Notes: generated by a model from the letters alone, not told the origin. Numbered from the stretch's first letter, positions 48,017-57,847 are shown. The stretch is 64,000 bases of DNA from Acidobacteriota bacterium (GCA_016789705.1 JAEUQR010000129.1:17015-81014), one strand, 5' to 3'. Numbers and translations are program-made.

Positions 48017-48351
48017 GCCTTCTGCTTCTCCTTGCACGTGATGCACACGCGCGTCCACGGAATCGCGTTCAAGCGGGCCTCGGCGATCGGCTCGCCGCAG
48101 TCGCGGCAGACACCGTAGGCGCCCTTCTCGATCCGCACGAGCGCTTCGTCGATGGCCTGCAGGATCTTCGCGTCGGTCTGCTTGAGCTTGAGGGCGATGT
48201 GCACCTCGTTGTTGCCGCTCGCCTGGTCCGCCATGTCGCCCTGGCGGCCGTTGTTGTGCTCCATCGAGTGCTGGATGGGCTTCACACCGGCCGACGAGGC
48301 CAGCTCGGCCCGCTTTCGCAACAGGAGGTCCTTGTACACGGCCACGTTCAT
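48013..48351 (-). CDS. TraR/DksA-family zinc-finger protein
   Basis: The 112 residues have a coiled helical N-terminus (YKDLLLRKRAELA and following) and a C-terminal C4 zinc finger (VCRDCGEPIAEARLN, then RVCITCKEKQ). Such proteins bind RNA polymerase through the secondary channel and adjust transcription, often with ppGpp. True DksA has an Asp pair at the coiled-coil tip; here NEVHIALKLKQTD follows instead, so it is TraR/YocK-like. GGAG precedes the ATG at 48351. Confidence 0.88.
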   Translation of the reverse strand: MNVAVYKDLLLRKRAELASSAGVKPIQHSMEHNNGRQGDMADQASGNNEVHIALKLKQTDAKILQAIDEALVRIEKGAYGVCRDCGEPIAEARLNAIPWTRVCITCKEKQKA

Positions 48352-48397
48352 GAGGGGTGCTCCACGGCGCCCGGGCCGTTCGCCCGGCCAACACCCG

Positions 48398-48406
48398 ATG
48401 ATAACA
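48398..48406 (-). promoter_or_regulatory. extended -10 promoter of the TraR/ferritin-like/folK operon
   Basis: On the minus strand the bases read TGTTATCAT, a TG-N-TATCAT extended -10. The leader of about 40 nt can form a short GC hairpin before the Shine-Dalgarno GGAG. Confidence 0.4.
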
Positions 48407-48438
48407 CGCAGCTTCGGCACCGCCCGGCGGCGCCCGCC

Positions 48439-50976
48439 CTAGCGGCCGCGCAGCGTGGAGAGGGGCCGGCGCTGCAGGACGTCCCAGCTCGACGCGACAC
48501 CCACCGCCGACACCGTGATTCCGCACACCGCCACACCGAGGAGGAGCAGGAGCGTCGGCGCCCGATAGGTCATGTCGAACGCGAACCGGCTGAGCGCCCA
48601 GGTGAGACCGGCCGCGCCGGCCGCGCCGAGGATGCCCGCCATCGCGCCGAGCACCCCGTACTCGAGGAGCAGCATCGTCGCGATGACCTGCCGCGTCGCC
48701 CCGAGCGTCTTCAGGATGGCCGCTTCGTAGACGCGGCGGAACTTCGTCATCGCCACCGCACCCACGAGAATCAGGAGGCCGCTCACGACCACGAGCGACC
48801 CCACGACGGTCACGGCGAGCGTCACGTTGTCGACCACGGTGGTAATCGCCGCCAGCATCTCGCGCCCGTCGATGACCGAGACGTTGGGATAGTCGCGGGC
48901 GAGCGTGCTCAGCAGGCGGGCGCGGTCGGCGGCGGCCGCCGGCCCGCGCACGAACGCGATGCTTCCGTGCGGCGCCGTGTCGAGCAGCCCCGGCCGGAAG
49001 ACGAACATGAAGCCGCCGGCGCGGCTGTCGCTCCACTCCACGTGGCGCACCGTCGTCACCGTGGCCGACACGACCCTGCCGAGCACGTCGAAGCGGATCG
49101 TGTCGCCGATGTCTATACCGAAGCGATCGCGGATGCTCTCCTCGATCGAGACTTCCCCGCCCGGCGCCGGCGAGGCGTCCCAGGCGGCACCCGCCACGAT
49201 GCGCTCGTTCGCCTCGAGCGTCGAGCGATAGGTCACGGTGTACTCGCGGGCGAGCGATCCGCGGCCGCGCACGTCCTCGTAGTTCTCGAGTGAGATCTCG
49301 CGGCCCTGCACGCCGGTGACGCGCGCCCGCAGTACCGGCAGCGCGCGTGGCGCCGGCGCGCCTGGCGGCAGTGCTGCCGTGAGCGCCGCGACGACGCCGT
49401 CGAGCTGGTCGCGCTGGATGTCGAGCAGGAACATGTCGGGGGCGTCGGCCGCCATGTCCACCGAGACCTCCTGCACGAGATTGTCCTGCAGGGCGCGGAC
49501 GCCGAGGATGAAGAACGTGCCGAGCCCCACCGTGAGCAGCACGAGGTGCACCTGCCCGCCCGGACGCGTGAGCTGGAGCGCCGCATGACGCAGCGGGAAC
49601 CACGGGGACGCGGCCAGCGGACGCACCGCCGCGATGAGGGCGCGACCGGCCAGGTAGAGCACCACGGCCAGCACGGCGAAGCCGGCGGCGACGATGCCGC
49701 CGATGCGCACCGAGCCGGCCTGCCACATCGTGACGCCCACGAGCGCGCTGCCGACGGCCACGACCGCGGCCAGCCGCGCCCAGTCGCGCCGCGCCGCGAG
49801 CTCCTCATCGCGCAGGAGCTGCGACGGCTTCACGTGGCGGACGTCGAGGAGCGGAACAAGCGCGAAGAGCATCGACACGAGCAGGCCCGTGCCGGCGCCC
49901 TGCGCGATCGCCGATGCCGTGAGCCGGTAGCTCACGTTGATGCCGGCGGTCACCGCCGGTCCGAGGAATGACGGAATCCACGCCATCACGGCCATCGCGA
50001 TGAGCACGCCGACGGCGCTGCCGAGCACGCCGAGCGCCAGCACCTGCGCCATGTAGATGGCCAGCACCTGACCACCGCGTGCGCCGAGGCACTTGAGGAT
50101 GGCGATGCTCCTGATCTTCTGCTGCACGAAGACGCGCGTGACGCTCGAGACGCCGACGCCGCCGAGGATCACGACGATGAGGCCGACGAGGCTCAGGTAG
50201 TTCTCGGCGCGCGCGAAATCCTCGCCGAGGTCCCCTTCGGTCGTGGTGTAGGACCGCACGCGCACGAACGAGTTCTTCACGTCCTCGCGCAGCGCCGTGA
50301 CCAGACCCGTCAGCGCCGCATCGGGCACCTTCACGAGCCGCTGATACGTGACGCGGCTGCCGAACGCCAGCAGCGAGGTCTGCTCGAGGTCCGCGAGATC
50401 GACGATGACGCGCGGGCCGAGGCTGAAGGCGCCGAGCCGGCGGCCCGGCTCGGCCTCGATGATGCCGCGCACGGTGAAGTCACGGCCGCCGAGCGCGAGC
50501 GTGTCGCCGACCGTGATGCCGAGCTGCGCCAGCAGTTCGGGCCGCACGAGCGCGCCGCCCCCGGCGACGAGCGCATGCGTGTAGCGTCCGCCGCCTTCCA
50601 GACTGAGCGTGCCGTAGTACGGGAAGCCCGGCCCGACGGCCTTGAGCTCCACCATCCGCGCCGGCCCGTCGGTGCTGCCGCCGGCGCGCGCCATGGTCGC
50701 GGTCTCGGCCGTGCGCGTCACCTGGGCGGCCGCCGCCGTCAGCCGCGCCTCGACCTTCTGCGCCACCTCGCTGTCGATCGGCCGCGAGCTCGACACCACG
50801 AGGTCGGCGCCGAGCAGCGCCCGCGCCTCGCCGGCAAACACCTGGCGCACGCTCTGGATGACCGAACGCAACGTCACGATGGCGCCGACGCCGAGCGCGA
50901 TGCAGAGGAAGAAGAACAGCAGCCGCCGCCACGAGGCGCGCATCTCACGCAGCGCCATCGCGGCCACGAACCTCAT
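48439..50976 (-). CDS. ABC transporter permease, YbbP/FtsX-like family
   Basis: The 845 residues hold about ten membrane helices and two FtsX-like permease units: one around [20 protein letters not shown] and [20 protein letters not shown], one at the C-terminus around [20 protein letters not shown] and [19 protein letters not shown]. Large extracytoplasmic domains of MacB type lie between them. With the ATPase and GDSL esterase that follow it forms the conserved ybbP-ybbA-tesA set, thought to export lipids or lipoproteins. The start overlaps nothing upstream; the stop of the ATPase gene overlaps its ATG. Confidence 0.88.
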   Translation of the reverse strand: MRFVAAMALREMRASWRRLLFFFLCIALGVGAIVTLRSVIQSVRQVFAGEARALLGADLVVSSSRPIDSEVAQKVEARLTAAAAQVTRTAETATMARAGGSTDGPARMVELKAVGPGFPYYGTLSLEGGGRYTHALVAGGGALVRPELLAQLGITVGDTLALGGRDFTVRGIIEAEPGRRLGAFSLGPRVIVDLADLEQTSLLAFGSRVTYQRLVKVPDAALTGLVTALREDVKNSFVRVRSYTTTEGDLGEDFARAENYLSLVGLIVVILGGVGVSSVTRVFVQQKIRSIAILKCLGARGGQVLAIYMAQVLALGVLGSAVGVLIAMAVMAWIPSFLGPAVTAGINVSYRLTASAIAQGAGTGLLVSMLFALVPLLDVRHVKPSQLLRDEELAARRDWARLAAVVAVGSALVGVTMWQAGSVRIGGIVAAGFAVLAVVLYLAGRALIAAVRPLAASPWFPLRHAALQLTRPGGQVHLVLLTVGLGTFFILGVRALQDNLVQEVSVDMAADAPDMFLLDIQRDQLDGVVAALTAALPPGAPAPRALPVLRARVTGVQGREISLENYEDVRGRGSLAREYTVTYRSTLEANERIVAGAAWDASPAPGGEVSIEESIRDRFGIDIGDTIRFDVLGRVVSATVTTVRHVEWSDSRAGGFMFVFRPGLLDTAPHGSIAFVRGPAAAADRARLLSTLARDYPNVSVIDGREMLAAITTVVDNVTLAVTVVGSLVVVSGLLILVGAVAMTKFRRVYEAAILKTLGATRQVIATMLLLEYGVLGAMAGILGAAGAAGLTWALSRFAFDMTYRAPTLLLLLGVAVCGITVSAVGVASSWDVLQRRPLSTLRGR

Positions 50977-51665
50977 CGTCCGCCTCCGACGTCGGCGGTC
51001 GTGAGTTCCGGGACCGGCCGGCCGTCGCGCATCGTGAGCTTCGCGTCGGCCAGCGCCGCAATCTCGGGGTCGTGGGTGACGAGCACGAGCGTCACCTGGC
51101 GCGCCGTGCGGACCGACAGCAGCAGGTCGAGGATGTGCCGGCCATTCTGGCCGTCGAGATTCCCGGTGGGCTCGTCGGCGAGGATGAGCGGCGGGTCGTT
51201 GGCCAGCGCCCGGGCAATGGCCACGCGCTGCTGCTCACCGCCCGAGAGCTGCGTCGGGTAGTGGTGCGCACGTTCGGCCAGGCCCACCTCCGCCAGCAGC
51301 GCCGCCGCCCGCTCACGCGCGCCGCGCCGGCTCACGAGCTCCATCGGCACGAGCACGTTCTCGAGCGCCGTGAGTGAGGGCACCAGATGGAAGAACTGGA
51401 ACACGAAGCCGATGCGTTCGCCGCGCAGCACCGCCAGCCGGTCTTCGTCGAGCGCGGTGATCTCGGTGCCGCCGATGTCGATCGTGCCGCCGCTCGGCGC
51501 GTCGAGGCCGGCCATCAGGCCGAGCAGCGTCGTCTTGCCGCTGCCCGACGGGCCGACGATGGCCAGGAACTGCCCGTCCGGAACCGTGAGGTCGAGGGGA
51601 TGGAGAATCGTGAGCGGACGGTCGCCGCTCTGGACCGTCTTCGAGACGCCGCGCAGTGTGATCAT
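50973..51665 (-). CDS. ABC transporter ATP-binding protein, YbbA/LolD-like
   Basis: The 230 residues have Walker [12 protein letters not shown], the Q-loop [17 protein letters not shown], signature [15 protein letters not shown], Walker [12 protein letters not shown] and the switch His in VLVTHDPEI, all intact. The family powers mechanotransmission or lipid/lipoprotein extraction rather than simple import. It overlaps both the permease gene and the esterase gene by 4 bp, so the three are surely one operon. Confidence 0.92.
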   Translation of the reverse strand: MITLRGVSKTVQSGDRPLTILHPLDLTVPDGQFLAIVGPSGSGKTTLLGLMAGLDAPSGGTIDIGGTEITALDEDRLAVLRGERIGFVFQFFHLVPSLTALENVLVPMELVSRRGARERAAALLAEVGLAERAHHYPTQLSGGEQQRVAIARALANDPPLILADEPTGNLDGQNGRHILDLLLSVRTARQVTLVLVTHDPEIAALADAKLTMRDGRPVPELTTADVGGGR

Positions 51666-52405
51666 CGGGTGGGGATCGCCTCGAGGTCGCGCACGACAGG
51701 CTCGAGCACGCGCCAGACGGTGTCGGCGACGAGACGCGCGCCGGCCTGATTCGGATGGATGCCGTCGGCCTGATTCAGCGTTTCGATGCCGGCCACGCCA
51801 TCGAGCAGGAAGGGCACGAGCGCCGCGCCGCGCCGCCTGGCCACGGCCGGATACACCGCGCGAAAGGCCTGGGTGTAGTCGGGGCCGGTGTTTGGCGGCG
51901 CCTCCATGCCGGCTACGATCACCCGGGCGCCGGCCGATTGCGCGCGCTGCACGGCCTCGTCGAGGTTGCGTTCGAGGTCGGCCGCCGGCAGGCCGCGGAG
52001 GGCATCGTTGCCGCCGAGCGCGATGACGACAATCGCCGCACCGCCGTCGAGCGACCAGTCCAGCCGGCGCAGCCCGCCGGCCGACGTGTCGCCGGAGACG
52101 CCGGCATTCACCACCTGCCAGCCGTTGTCGCGCGCGTCGAGTCGCGCCTGCAGGAGGGCCGGATAAGCCTGGTCCGCCGGCAGGCCGAGACCCGCCGTCA
52201 GGCTGTCACCGAGGACCACGATGCGTCGAGCGGCGGGCACGGGTGCCGAGGCCGCAGGCGCCGGGGCCACCGCGGGCGCGGCGGCCGCCGCAGGCACCGG
52301 CGCCACGGCAGCCGGCGACTCGGCCGGCACCGGAGCGCCACCGCAGGCCACGCTCACCATCGTCAGGGAGAGCCACACCCAGGTGGCAGCCGGCCGGAAC
52401 ATCAT
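51662..52405 (-). CDS. GDSL/SGNH esterase, TesA-like, probable lipoprotein
   Basis: The 247 residues begin with a lipoprotein-like signal (SVAC at 18-21) and an Ala/Pro-rich linker. The SGNH hydrolase follows: block [10 protein letters not shown], block II Gly in [12 protein letters not shown], block [11 protein letters not shown] and block [10 protein letters not shown]. The catalytic Ser and His are present. It is related to TesA arylesterase/lysophospholipase and should act on lipid esters in the periplasm. It is the promoter-proximal gene of the ABC trio. Confidence 0.9.
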   Translation of the reverse strand: MMFRPAATWVWLSLTMVSVACGGAPVPAESPAAVAPVPAAAAAPAVAPAPAASAPVPAARRIVVLGDSLTAGLGLPADQAYPALLQARLDARDNGWQVVNAGVSGDTSAGGLRRLDWSLDGGAAIVVIALGGNDALRGLPAADLERNLDEAVQRAQSAGARVIVAGMEAPPNTGPDYTQAFRAVYPAVARRRGAALVPFLLDGVAGIETLNQADGIHPNQAGARLVADTVWRVLEPVVRDLEAIPTR

Positions 52406-52414
52406 CGTCCGCCC

Positions 52415-52420
52415 ATTATG
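52415..52420 (-). promoter_or_regulatory. -10-like element of the esterase/ABC operon
   Basis: CATAAT on the minus strand ends 9 nt before the ATG, so the leader would be nearly absent. A matching -35 was not seen. Confidence 0.3.
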
Positions 52421-52473
52421 ACGGATGCCCGGGGCCGAGGTTCCCGCCCTGCCGTGGCCGGGCGCATCACCCG

Positions 52474-53217
52474 TCAGGCGTGCACGACCACCACGGTGAC
52501 GTTGTCGGTCGTGCCGCGGGCGAGCGCCGCCTCGACGAGGCCCTGCGCCGCGGCTTCCGGACCGCAGCCGCGCACCAACCGGCCGATGCTCTCGTCGTCC
52601 ACGACGTTGTGCAGCCCGTCGGTCGCCAGCACGAGGATGTCGCCGGGTTGCACCGCCCGGGTCAGCACCTCGGGCCGCGCCGGCTCGCGGGCACCGATGA
52701 CGCTCGTGAGCACGTGTCGCATCGGGTGCGATCGGGCCGCCGCCTCACGGGCACCGTCGTTGCCGAGCACCGAGGCGAGCCAGGTGTCGTCGTGGGTCAG
52801 CAGTTCGATACCGGCGCCGCGCACCAGGTAGGCCCGGCTGTCACCCACGCTGCCGATGACGGCCTGCCCGTCGTCGACGAGGAGCACGGTGAGCGTCGTG
52901 CCCATGCCGACGAGCGCCGGGTCCGACACGCCGGCGGCGTAGACGGCGTCGTTGGCCCGGCGCAGCGCATGACCGATGCGGTTCACCGGGCGCGGCAGCG
53001 TGGCCTCGCAGCCGAGCGGCCAGGCAAAGGCATCGCCGGCCGATGCCACCAGGTCGGCCACGACCTCGGCCACCGCGAGATGCGCCGCGACCTCGCCGGC
53101 CTGATGACCGCCCATGCCATCGGCCACGATGAACAGGCCCCGCGCGGCATCAACGTGCCAGTGGTCTTCGTTGGCCGTGCGGACCGGACCGGTATCGGTG
53201 CGCCCCGCGCCGGTCAT
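52474..53217 (-). CDS. PP2C-type serine/threonine protein phosphatase
   Basis: The 247 residues match small bacterial PP2C (PppA/Stp-like) enzymes, which need Mn or Mg. Seen in order: TDTGPVRTANEDHW, IVADGMGGHQAGEVAA, GTTLTVLLV, GSVGDSRAYL, VLATDGLHNVVDDE and DNVTVVVV. The metal-binding Asp residues are all present. ATG at 53217 gives the standard N-terminus. It is divergent from the large TPR-AAA+ regulator gene, and no partner kinase lies nearby. Confidence 0.92.
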   Translation of the reverse strand: MTGAGRTDTGPVRTANEDHWHVDAARGLFIVADGMGGHQAGEVAAHLAVAEVVADLVASAGDAFAWPLGCEATLPRPVNRIGHALRRANDAVYAAGVSDPALVGMGTTLTVLLVDDGQAVIGSVGDSRAYLVRGAGIELLTHDDTWLASVLGNDGAREAAARSHPMRHVLTSVIGAREPARPEVLTRAVQPGDILVLATDGLHNVVDDESIGRLVRGCGPEAAAQGLVEAALARGTTDNVTVVVVHA

Positions 53218-53289
53218 CGCAGGAACTCCGCCGCCCGCGTCGCCACAGAGGGGGTCGTCACGCAGCGAGACTACAGGCGTTTGGCGGCG

Positions 53290-53319
53290 CCGACAACCTC
53301 GGATCCCGTGGCGTATACT
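53290..53319 (+). promoter_or_regulatory. promoter of the TPR sigma-54 activator, leaderless layout
   Basis: CCGACA and TATACT are 18 bp apart and the -10 ends 7 nt before the GTG start, so transcription should begin at or next to the start codon. Confidence 0.45.
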
Positions 53320-53326
53320 CGCACCG

Positions 53327-56287
53327 GTGATCAGTACGCCCCTGCAGCCGGCGCTCGCGCGCGCCTCGGCGCTGCTCGACCGGGGCCGCGGCACGGCGGC
53401 GGCCGACCTGCTCGAGCCGCTCCTGCAGGCGCGGAGCCTGAAGCGTCTCGACGAGCTCGTCATCCGCGCTTCGCTCGCCGAAGCCTGGCTGCTCAAGGGC
53501 GATCCGCAGCGCGCCGCGACGGTCCTCGGCCGCACGCCGGACCAGATTCGCGAGCAGATTCCGCAGGCGCTGCTGTCGTCGCTGTGGCGGCTGCACGGCC
53601 GCGTCGCCTATGCCGTCGGTGAGCAGTCGCGCGCCATCGCCCTGCACGCCCGCGCGCTCAAGCATGCCGAGGCGGCGCACGACTCGCGCGGCATCGGGCT
53701 CGCCCACCTCGAGCTCGTGCTCTGCTACCAGAAGGTCGGCGACCACACGATCGTCCGCGAGCACCTGACCGAAGCGGCCGCGGCGCTCCACGCCGCCGGC
53801 GACCGTCGTCACCTCGCGCAGGTGCACTCGGTGTCGGGCGTCATCTTCGCGCAGCAGGGACGGTATGACGACGCCAACGCGGCGCTGCGCAACTCGGAAC
53901 GCCTCGCCGCCGCGCTTGGCGCCGACGACGTGCTCGCGCTGGCCTACATGCGGCAGGCCGCGGTGGCGCAGTTGCGGCGCCGCTACGACCAGGCAGGCGC
54001 CCTCGCCGAACGCGCCGTGGCGCTGCTCGAATCCGCCGACCAGCCGGACCGCCTGGCCGCGTCGCTGGCGACCCTCGGCCAGATCAACGTCAAGCTCGGC
54101 GAACTGAACGCGGCCGAGACGGCGCTTCGGCGCGCCCTGCAAATCTCGACGCAGACCTCGAATCTGCGCGCGCAGGAAACGACCGGCGCCGTCTACGACA
54201 CGCTGGCGCAGATTGCGCTCATGCGCGGCGACTACGAAGGCGCCGCCGAACATCTGACGCGCGCCGCCGAGGCGTTCGGCAACTACGGCCGCGAGACGAG
54301 CCGCTGGTACGAATGGTCGGTCCGCGTCATCACGGCGCGCCTCGCCAACCGGCGCGGCCGTCCCGAGGACGCGCTGGCCTTGGCGGATGCCATCATCGAC
54401 GCCGAGGGCGCGCCGCCCGCCGAGCGCCTCGACGCCGAACTCATCGCCGCCGAAGCCCTCGTCCTCTCGAAGCGGCCGAAGGACGCCGAGGCGCGGCTGA
54501 CGACGGTCGAAGGCCGCATCGATCCGCGCGCGACGCCCGGCGCCTGGGGCGAGTTCCTGCGCGTGCGCGGCCTGCTGCACGCGGTGGAAGGCCGGCCGAA
54601 CGAGGCCTATCACGACATCGCGCAGAGCGTGAGCGTGTTCGAGCTCGTCGGCGAACGTTATCAGGCCGCGGTCAGTCACTTCGCCCTCGGCCGCCTGGCC
54701 CGTGACGCCGGCGCGCGATCGGTCTCCGACCGGCACCTCACGCAGGCGCGCGACGAGTTCCGCGTCCTCGGGTCGCTGCGCGACCTCGACGACGCCGAAC
54801 GGGCGCTCTCGGGCCCGGCCACGCCCGGGACCGGGATCTACCTGGGATCCCCTGCCGACGCCGACGACGCCATCGTGCAGCGGCTCGTGAACGCGTCGGT
54901 GCTGCCCGACCTGCTCGCCCACGAGCTCGTGATGGCGGCGCGCGAGGCCGTCCTCGCCGAGCTCGCGGTGGTCTACGTGGCGCCGCCCGGCGGCGACCTG
55001 CGGATTCTCGCGAGCGCCGGCGGCGACACGGCGGCGGCGCGCACGCTGGCGACGGCCGCGAGCACCGGCGGTACGTTCGCGGGCCAGCCAGTCGTCGTGC
55101 GGCCGCTCGGCGCCGACCCTGACGGCCCGCGTGTGCTCGCCGTGGCATCGGCGCGCCCGTGGAGCGATCTCGCCCTGCGGCGCACCCGGATGATGGCGGC
55201 GGTGGCCCGCCAGGGCTTCGAGCTCTGCGGCGCGCGCGAGCGTCCGGTGGCGGCGCGGGTCACGAGCACCGAACGTCCCCTCGAACCGCTCCTCAGCGGT
55301 TTCATCTGCGCGTCGCCGTCGATGCAGCGCGTCGTCGAACAGGTGCAGCGCCTCCAGGGCAACGACCTCACCGTGCTCATCACGGGCGAGAGCGGGACGG
55401 GCAAGGAGCTGGTGGCACGCGCGATTCACGTCGGTTCTCCGCGCAATGCCGCGACGTTCCTGCCCTACAACTGCACGACGACGACACGCGACCTGGCAGA
55501 CTCGCAGCTCTTCGGACATCGCCGCGGCGCGTTCACCGGCGCGGTCAACGATCAGCCCGGCCTCATCCGGGCGGCCGCGGGCGGCACGCTCTTCCTCGAC
55601 GAAGTGGGCGACCTCCCCTTCGACGTGCAGCCGAAGCTGCTGCGCTTTCTCGAGCAAAGCGAGATTCTGCCGGTGGGCGACACCCGGCCGCAGCAGGTCG
55701 ACGTGCGCGTGCTGGCCGCCACGAACGCCGACCTCGAGCAGCGCGTGAGCGAGGGCAAGTTCCGCGAGGATCTCTACTACCGGTTGAGTGTGATCCGCAT
55801 CCACATCCCGCCGCTCCGTCAGCGGCGTGACGAGATTCCCCACCTCGCCACGTTCTTCCTGCGAGAGGCCGCCGACCGGCTGGGCAAGCCCGACGTCGGG
55901 CTCAGCCCCGAGGTGCTGAGCCTCTTTGCGTCGTACTGGTGGCCGGGGAACGTCCGTCAGCTCCGCAACGAGGTCCAGCGCGCCGTGGCCCTCGCCGCTC
56001 CCGGGAGCACGGTCGTCCCCGAGCAGCTCTCCCCAGACCTCACGTCCGAAGCGCCCGACCAGGACCAGGGCGTGAACGGTGCCGGCAGCACCGGCGCCCC
56101 CGCCCTCAGGGCCGGGCAGACGCTGGCGGACGTCGTGGACGAGGTGGAACGCTCGCTCATCGCCGAGTCCATGGAGAAGTCAGGCGGCAATATTGCCGAG
56201 ACGGCGCGGACATTGGGGTTGACCAGGCGAGGCCTCTATCTGAAGCTCAAGCGGCTCGGAATCGAAGGCGCCGGAGCTCTGAACTGA
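53327..56287 (+). CDS. TPR-GAF-AAA+ sigma-54-dependent transcription activator
   Basis: The 986 residues start with about 500 residues of TPR helices (for example ARALLDRG-type pairs, LGQINVKLGELNAAETALRR). A GAF-like region follows (about 530-640). The AAA+ domain has GESGTGKE at 687-694, GAFTGA at 734-739 and GGTLFLDEVGD. A Fis-type helix-turn-helix ends the protein (NIAETARTLGLTRRGLYLKL). The motor and sigma-54 contacts are intact, but there is no receiver domain, so the signal should come through the repeats or the GAF unit. I use GTG at 53327; upstream codons overlap the PP2C gene. Confidence 0.88.
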   Translation: MISTPLQPALARASALLDRGRGTAAADLLEPLLQARSLKRLDELVIRASLAEAWLLKGDPQRAATVLGRTPDQIREQIPQALLSSLWRLHGRVAYAVGEQSRAIALHARALKHAEAAHDSRGIGLAHLELVLCYQKVGDHTIVREHLTEAAAALHAAGDRRHLAQVHSVSGVIFAQQGRYDDANAALRNSERLAAALGADDVLALAYMRQAAVAQLRRRYDQAGALAERAVALLESADQPDRLAASLATLGQINVKLGELNAAETALRRALQISTQTSNLRAQETTGAVYDTLAQIALMRGDYEGAAEHLTRAAEAFGNYGRETSRWYEWSVRVITARLANRRGRPEDALALADAIIDAEGAPPAERLDAELIAAEALVLSKRPKDAEARLTTVEGRIDPRATPGAWGEFLRVRGLLHAVEGRPNEAYHDIAQSVSVFELVGERYQAAVSHFALGRLARDAGARSVSDRHLTQARDEFRVLGSLRDLDDAERALSGPATPGTGIYLGSPADADDAIVQRLVNASVLPDLLAHELVMAAREAVLAELAVVYVAPPGGDLRILASAGGDTAAARTLATAASTGGTFAGQPVVVRPLGADPDGPRVLAVASARPWSDLALRRTRMMAAVARQGFELCGARERPVAARVTSTERPLEPLLSGFICASPSMQRVVEQVQRLQGNDLTVLITGESGTGKELVARAIHVGSPRNAATFLPYNCTTTTRDLADSQLFGHRRGAFTGAVNDQPGLIRAAAGGTLFLDEVGDLPFDVQPKLLRFLEQSEILPVGDTRPQQVDVRVLAATNADLEQRVSEGKFREDLYYRLSVIRIHIPPLRQRRDEIPHLATFFLREAADRLGKPDVGLSPEVLSLFASYWWPGNVRQLRNEVQRAVALAAPGSTVVPEQLSPDLTSEAPDQDQGVNGAGSTGAPALRAGQTLADVVDEVERSLIAESMEKSGGNIAETARTLGLTRRGLYLKLKRLGIEGAGALN

Positions 56288-56291
56288 GTAT

Positions 56292-56333
56292 TGAGTATCC
56301 AATTGGAGTGGATACTGGATACTCACTATCCAC
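56292..56333. repeat. interleaved inverted repeats in an AT-rich gap
   Basis: A perfect 10-bp inverted repeat (TGAGTATCCA at 56292 and TGGATACTCA at 56316) is interleaved with a 7-bp one (GTGGATA at 56308, TATCCAC at 56327). The unit GGATACT also occurs twice in tandem. It begins 4 bp after the activator stop codon. Confidence 0.7.
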
Positions 56334-56382
56334 AATGGACGAACCACTGACTGGTCAAACGCGCCACAAAGGCGTCCATTGT
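56332..56382. repeat. 10-bp inverted repeat with 31-nt loop
   Basis: ACAATGGACG and CGTCCATTGT are exact complements. The loop holds a smaller ACCA/TGGT pair. An AT run with TATATA and TATAAC follows before the PilZ gene, so this may be operator or leader structure. Confidence 0.65.
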
Positions 56383-56398
56383 CGCTTAAAGTCATATA

Positions 56399-56404
56399 TA
56401 TAAC
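56399..56404 (+). promoter_or_regulatory. -10-like element of the PilZ gene
   Basis: TATAAC lies in an AT run and ends 14 nt before the ATG at 56419. The -35 is unclear. No -24/-12 sigma-54 element was found. Confidence 0.35.
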
Positions 56405-56418
56405 TTTACGGTTCGTTG

Positions 56419-56907
56419 ATGGCACTGGTGGGCCCGGATCTTGGAGGGGTCGCAGGTATTGCAATGCCTGTAGTACCGACGTTCAGGACCCTGGGGGATA
56501 CCGTGGCCAACTCGCTTCTCACGAACAACGTCAGCGCCACCCAGCGCACCAACTCGCGGCAGCGCGTCGCGGTGCCGGCGCGCCTCACCTGGAAAGACCA
56601 GGGGGGCACGGTGCGCTTCGCGTCGGTCGTGACGCGCGACCTGAGCGACGGCGGCGCCTTCGTGGAGTGTTCGTCGGCCGCGCCCCTGCCGCTGTTCCGC
56701 CTGGTCCACCTGCAGCTCGAGACGCCGACGGCCGGCCCGAACCACCCGCTGACCGCCGGGCGCGTGCTTGCGGCCGTGTGGCGCGTGGAACGCACGGACG
56801 CGGCGGGAGCCCAGGGCTACGCGCTGCGCTTCCTGTTCGATCCGGCCGAGAAGCCGTCCGTGAGCGCGCCGCGCTACGCGCTGCCTGACATGGCCGCCGC
56901 CTGCTAG
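56419..56907 (+). CDS. PilZ-domain protein
   Basis: The product of about 162 residues carries a PilZ-like domain: RQRVAVPARLTW at the beginning (the RxxxR-type c-di-GMP motif appears as RTNSRQR), then TRDLSDGGAFVEC (the DxSxxG motif as DLSDGG). Both motifs suggest c-di-GMP binding. The domain ends near RFLFD. The start could be ATG 56419, TTG 56416 or a later ATG at 56464. It follows the sigma-54 activator gene after a structured 131-bp gap. Confidence 0.8.
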   Translation: MALVGPDLGGVAGIAMPVVPTFRTLGDTVANSLLTNNVSATQRTNSRQRVAVPARLTWKDQGGTVRFASVVTRDLSDGGAFVECSSAAPLPLFRLVHLQLETPTAGPNHPLTAGRVLAAVWRVERTDAAGAQGYALRFLFDPAEKPSVSAPRYALPDMAAAC

Positions 56908-56920
56908 CGCCCGGTATCGT

Positions 56921-57847
56921 TCAGGCGAGGGGCACCTCGAGTGCCCCCGCCCCGTCACGTTCGACCCGTTTCCGCCAGTAACGCGCCAGTCCCTGCCAGA
57001 TCTGATCGAAGGGTGCCGCGGCCTCGAGAGCCGCGGCCGCGTCTTCTCCCACCACCGTTCGCGCGTCAGCCCGCAACCAGCGCACCCACGCGTCCGACAG
57101 CGCCGCTTCGTCGCCGCCCGCCCGCACCGCCACGCGGGCCCGCTCCGCCGACCGGCGCAGCACGTCGCGATACCGCGAGAGATACGCCGCCGCATCCGCG
57201 ACCAGTCCAAAGTGGGTGAGGAACAGTGACGCCGGCGCCAGCGCCGCAATCGCCGTCAGGCTCTCCTCCCAGCGCGGGATGTCGATGTCCGGCGGCGGCG
57301 TCGCGGCGAGCGAATACCCGCCCACCGCGATGCCCGCCGTATCGCCCACGTAGGCCACGCGATCCGCCGTGTCGAGGTAACTCACGTGATGCACGGCATG
57401 CCCGGGCGTGTAGGTGACGCTGAACGTCCGCCCGCCGACGACGAGCGACTCGCCGCCCTGCAACGGCCTGAGCGACACCTCCGGCACCGCCAGGAACGCG
57501 CCCCAGAGCCGGTTCATGTCGGCGCCGTACAGCCGCGTGGCACTCGCCAGCAGCTTCTCGGGCTGCGCGAGGTGTTTCGCGCCGATCGCGTGCACGTAGA
57601 CCGGCAGGCCGGGCCACGCCTGCGCGAGTGTGCCCGACGCGCCCGCGTGATCGAGATGGATGTGCGTGATGAGGAGGGCCCGCACGTCAGCAAGGCCGTA
57701 GCCGTGCGCGGCGAGCGCGCTCGTCAGCGCCGGCAGGCACGACGTGGGCCCCGGATCCACGAGGACGACGCCGCCCTCGCAGGGAATCGCGGCAGTGGCG
57801 ATGACGCCGGCGCGGCCGAGGAACTGCAAATCGAGCGTGTGCGGCAT
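56921..57847 (-). CDS. metallo-beta-lactamase-fold hydrolase
   Basis: The 308 residues have the metal motif HIHLDHAG (HxHxDH), a further His in YTPGHAVHHVSYLD, and Asp in AYVGDTAG, so a two-metal site is likely. There is no signal peptide. A C-terminal helical region (about 215-308) follows. The fold covers glyoxalase II-like, lactonase and other hydrolases; the substrate cannot be named. It is 32 bp after the DUF1028 gene. Confidence 0.88.
   Translation of the reverse strand: MPHTLDLQFLGRAGVIATAAIPCEGGVVLVDPGPTSCLPALTSALAAHGYGLADVRALLITHIHLDHAGASGTLAQAWPGLPVYVHAIGAKHLAQPEKLLASATRLYGADMNRLWGAFLAVPEVSLRPLQGGESLVVGGRTFSVTYTPGHAVHHVSYLDTADRVAYVGDTAGIAVGGYSLAATPPPDIDIPRWEESLTAIAALAPASLFLTHFGLVADAAAYLSRYRDVLRRSAERARVAVRAGGDEAALSDAWVRWLRADARTVVGEDAAAALEAAAPFDQIWQGLARYWRKRVERDGAGALEVPLA

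Noticed and set aside
47540..49726. Long minus-strand frame reading through the TraR/DksA gene and part of the ABC permease gene
   Set aside because: Only its last 158 codons look real (the ferritin-like protein). The rest is out of frame with two well-supported genes.
53258..55843. 861-codon minus-strand frame opposite the sigma-54 activator
   Set aside because: It mirrors the TPR/AAA+ coding sequence, has no family motif and conflicts with the motifs read on the plus strand.
56380..56430. Sigma-54 (-24/-12) promoter ahead of the PilZ gene
   Set aside because: A TGGCAC is present just after the start codon, but the required TGC at the -12 spacing is absent and the position would be inside the gene.
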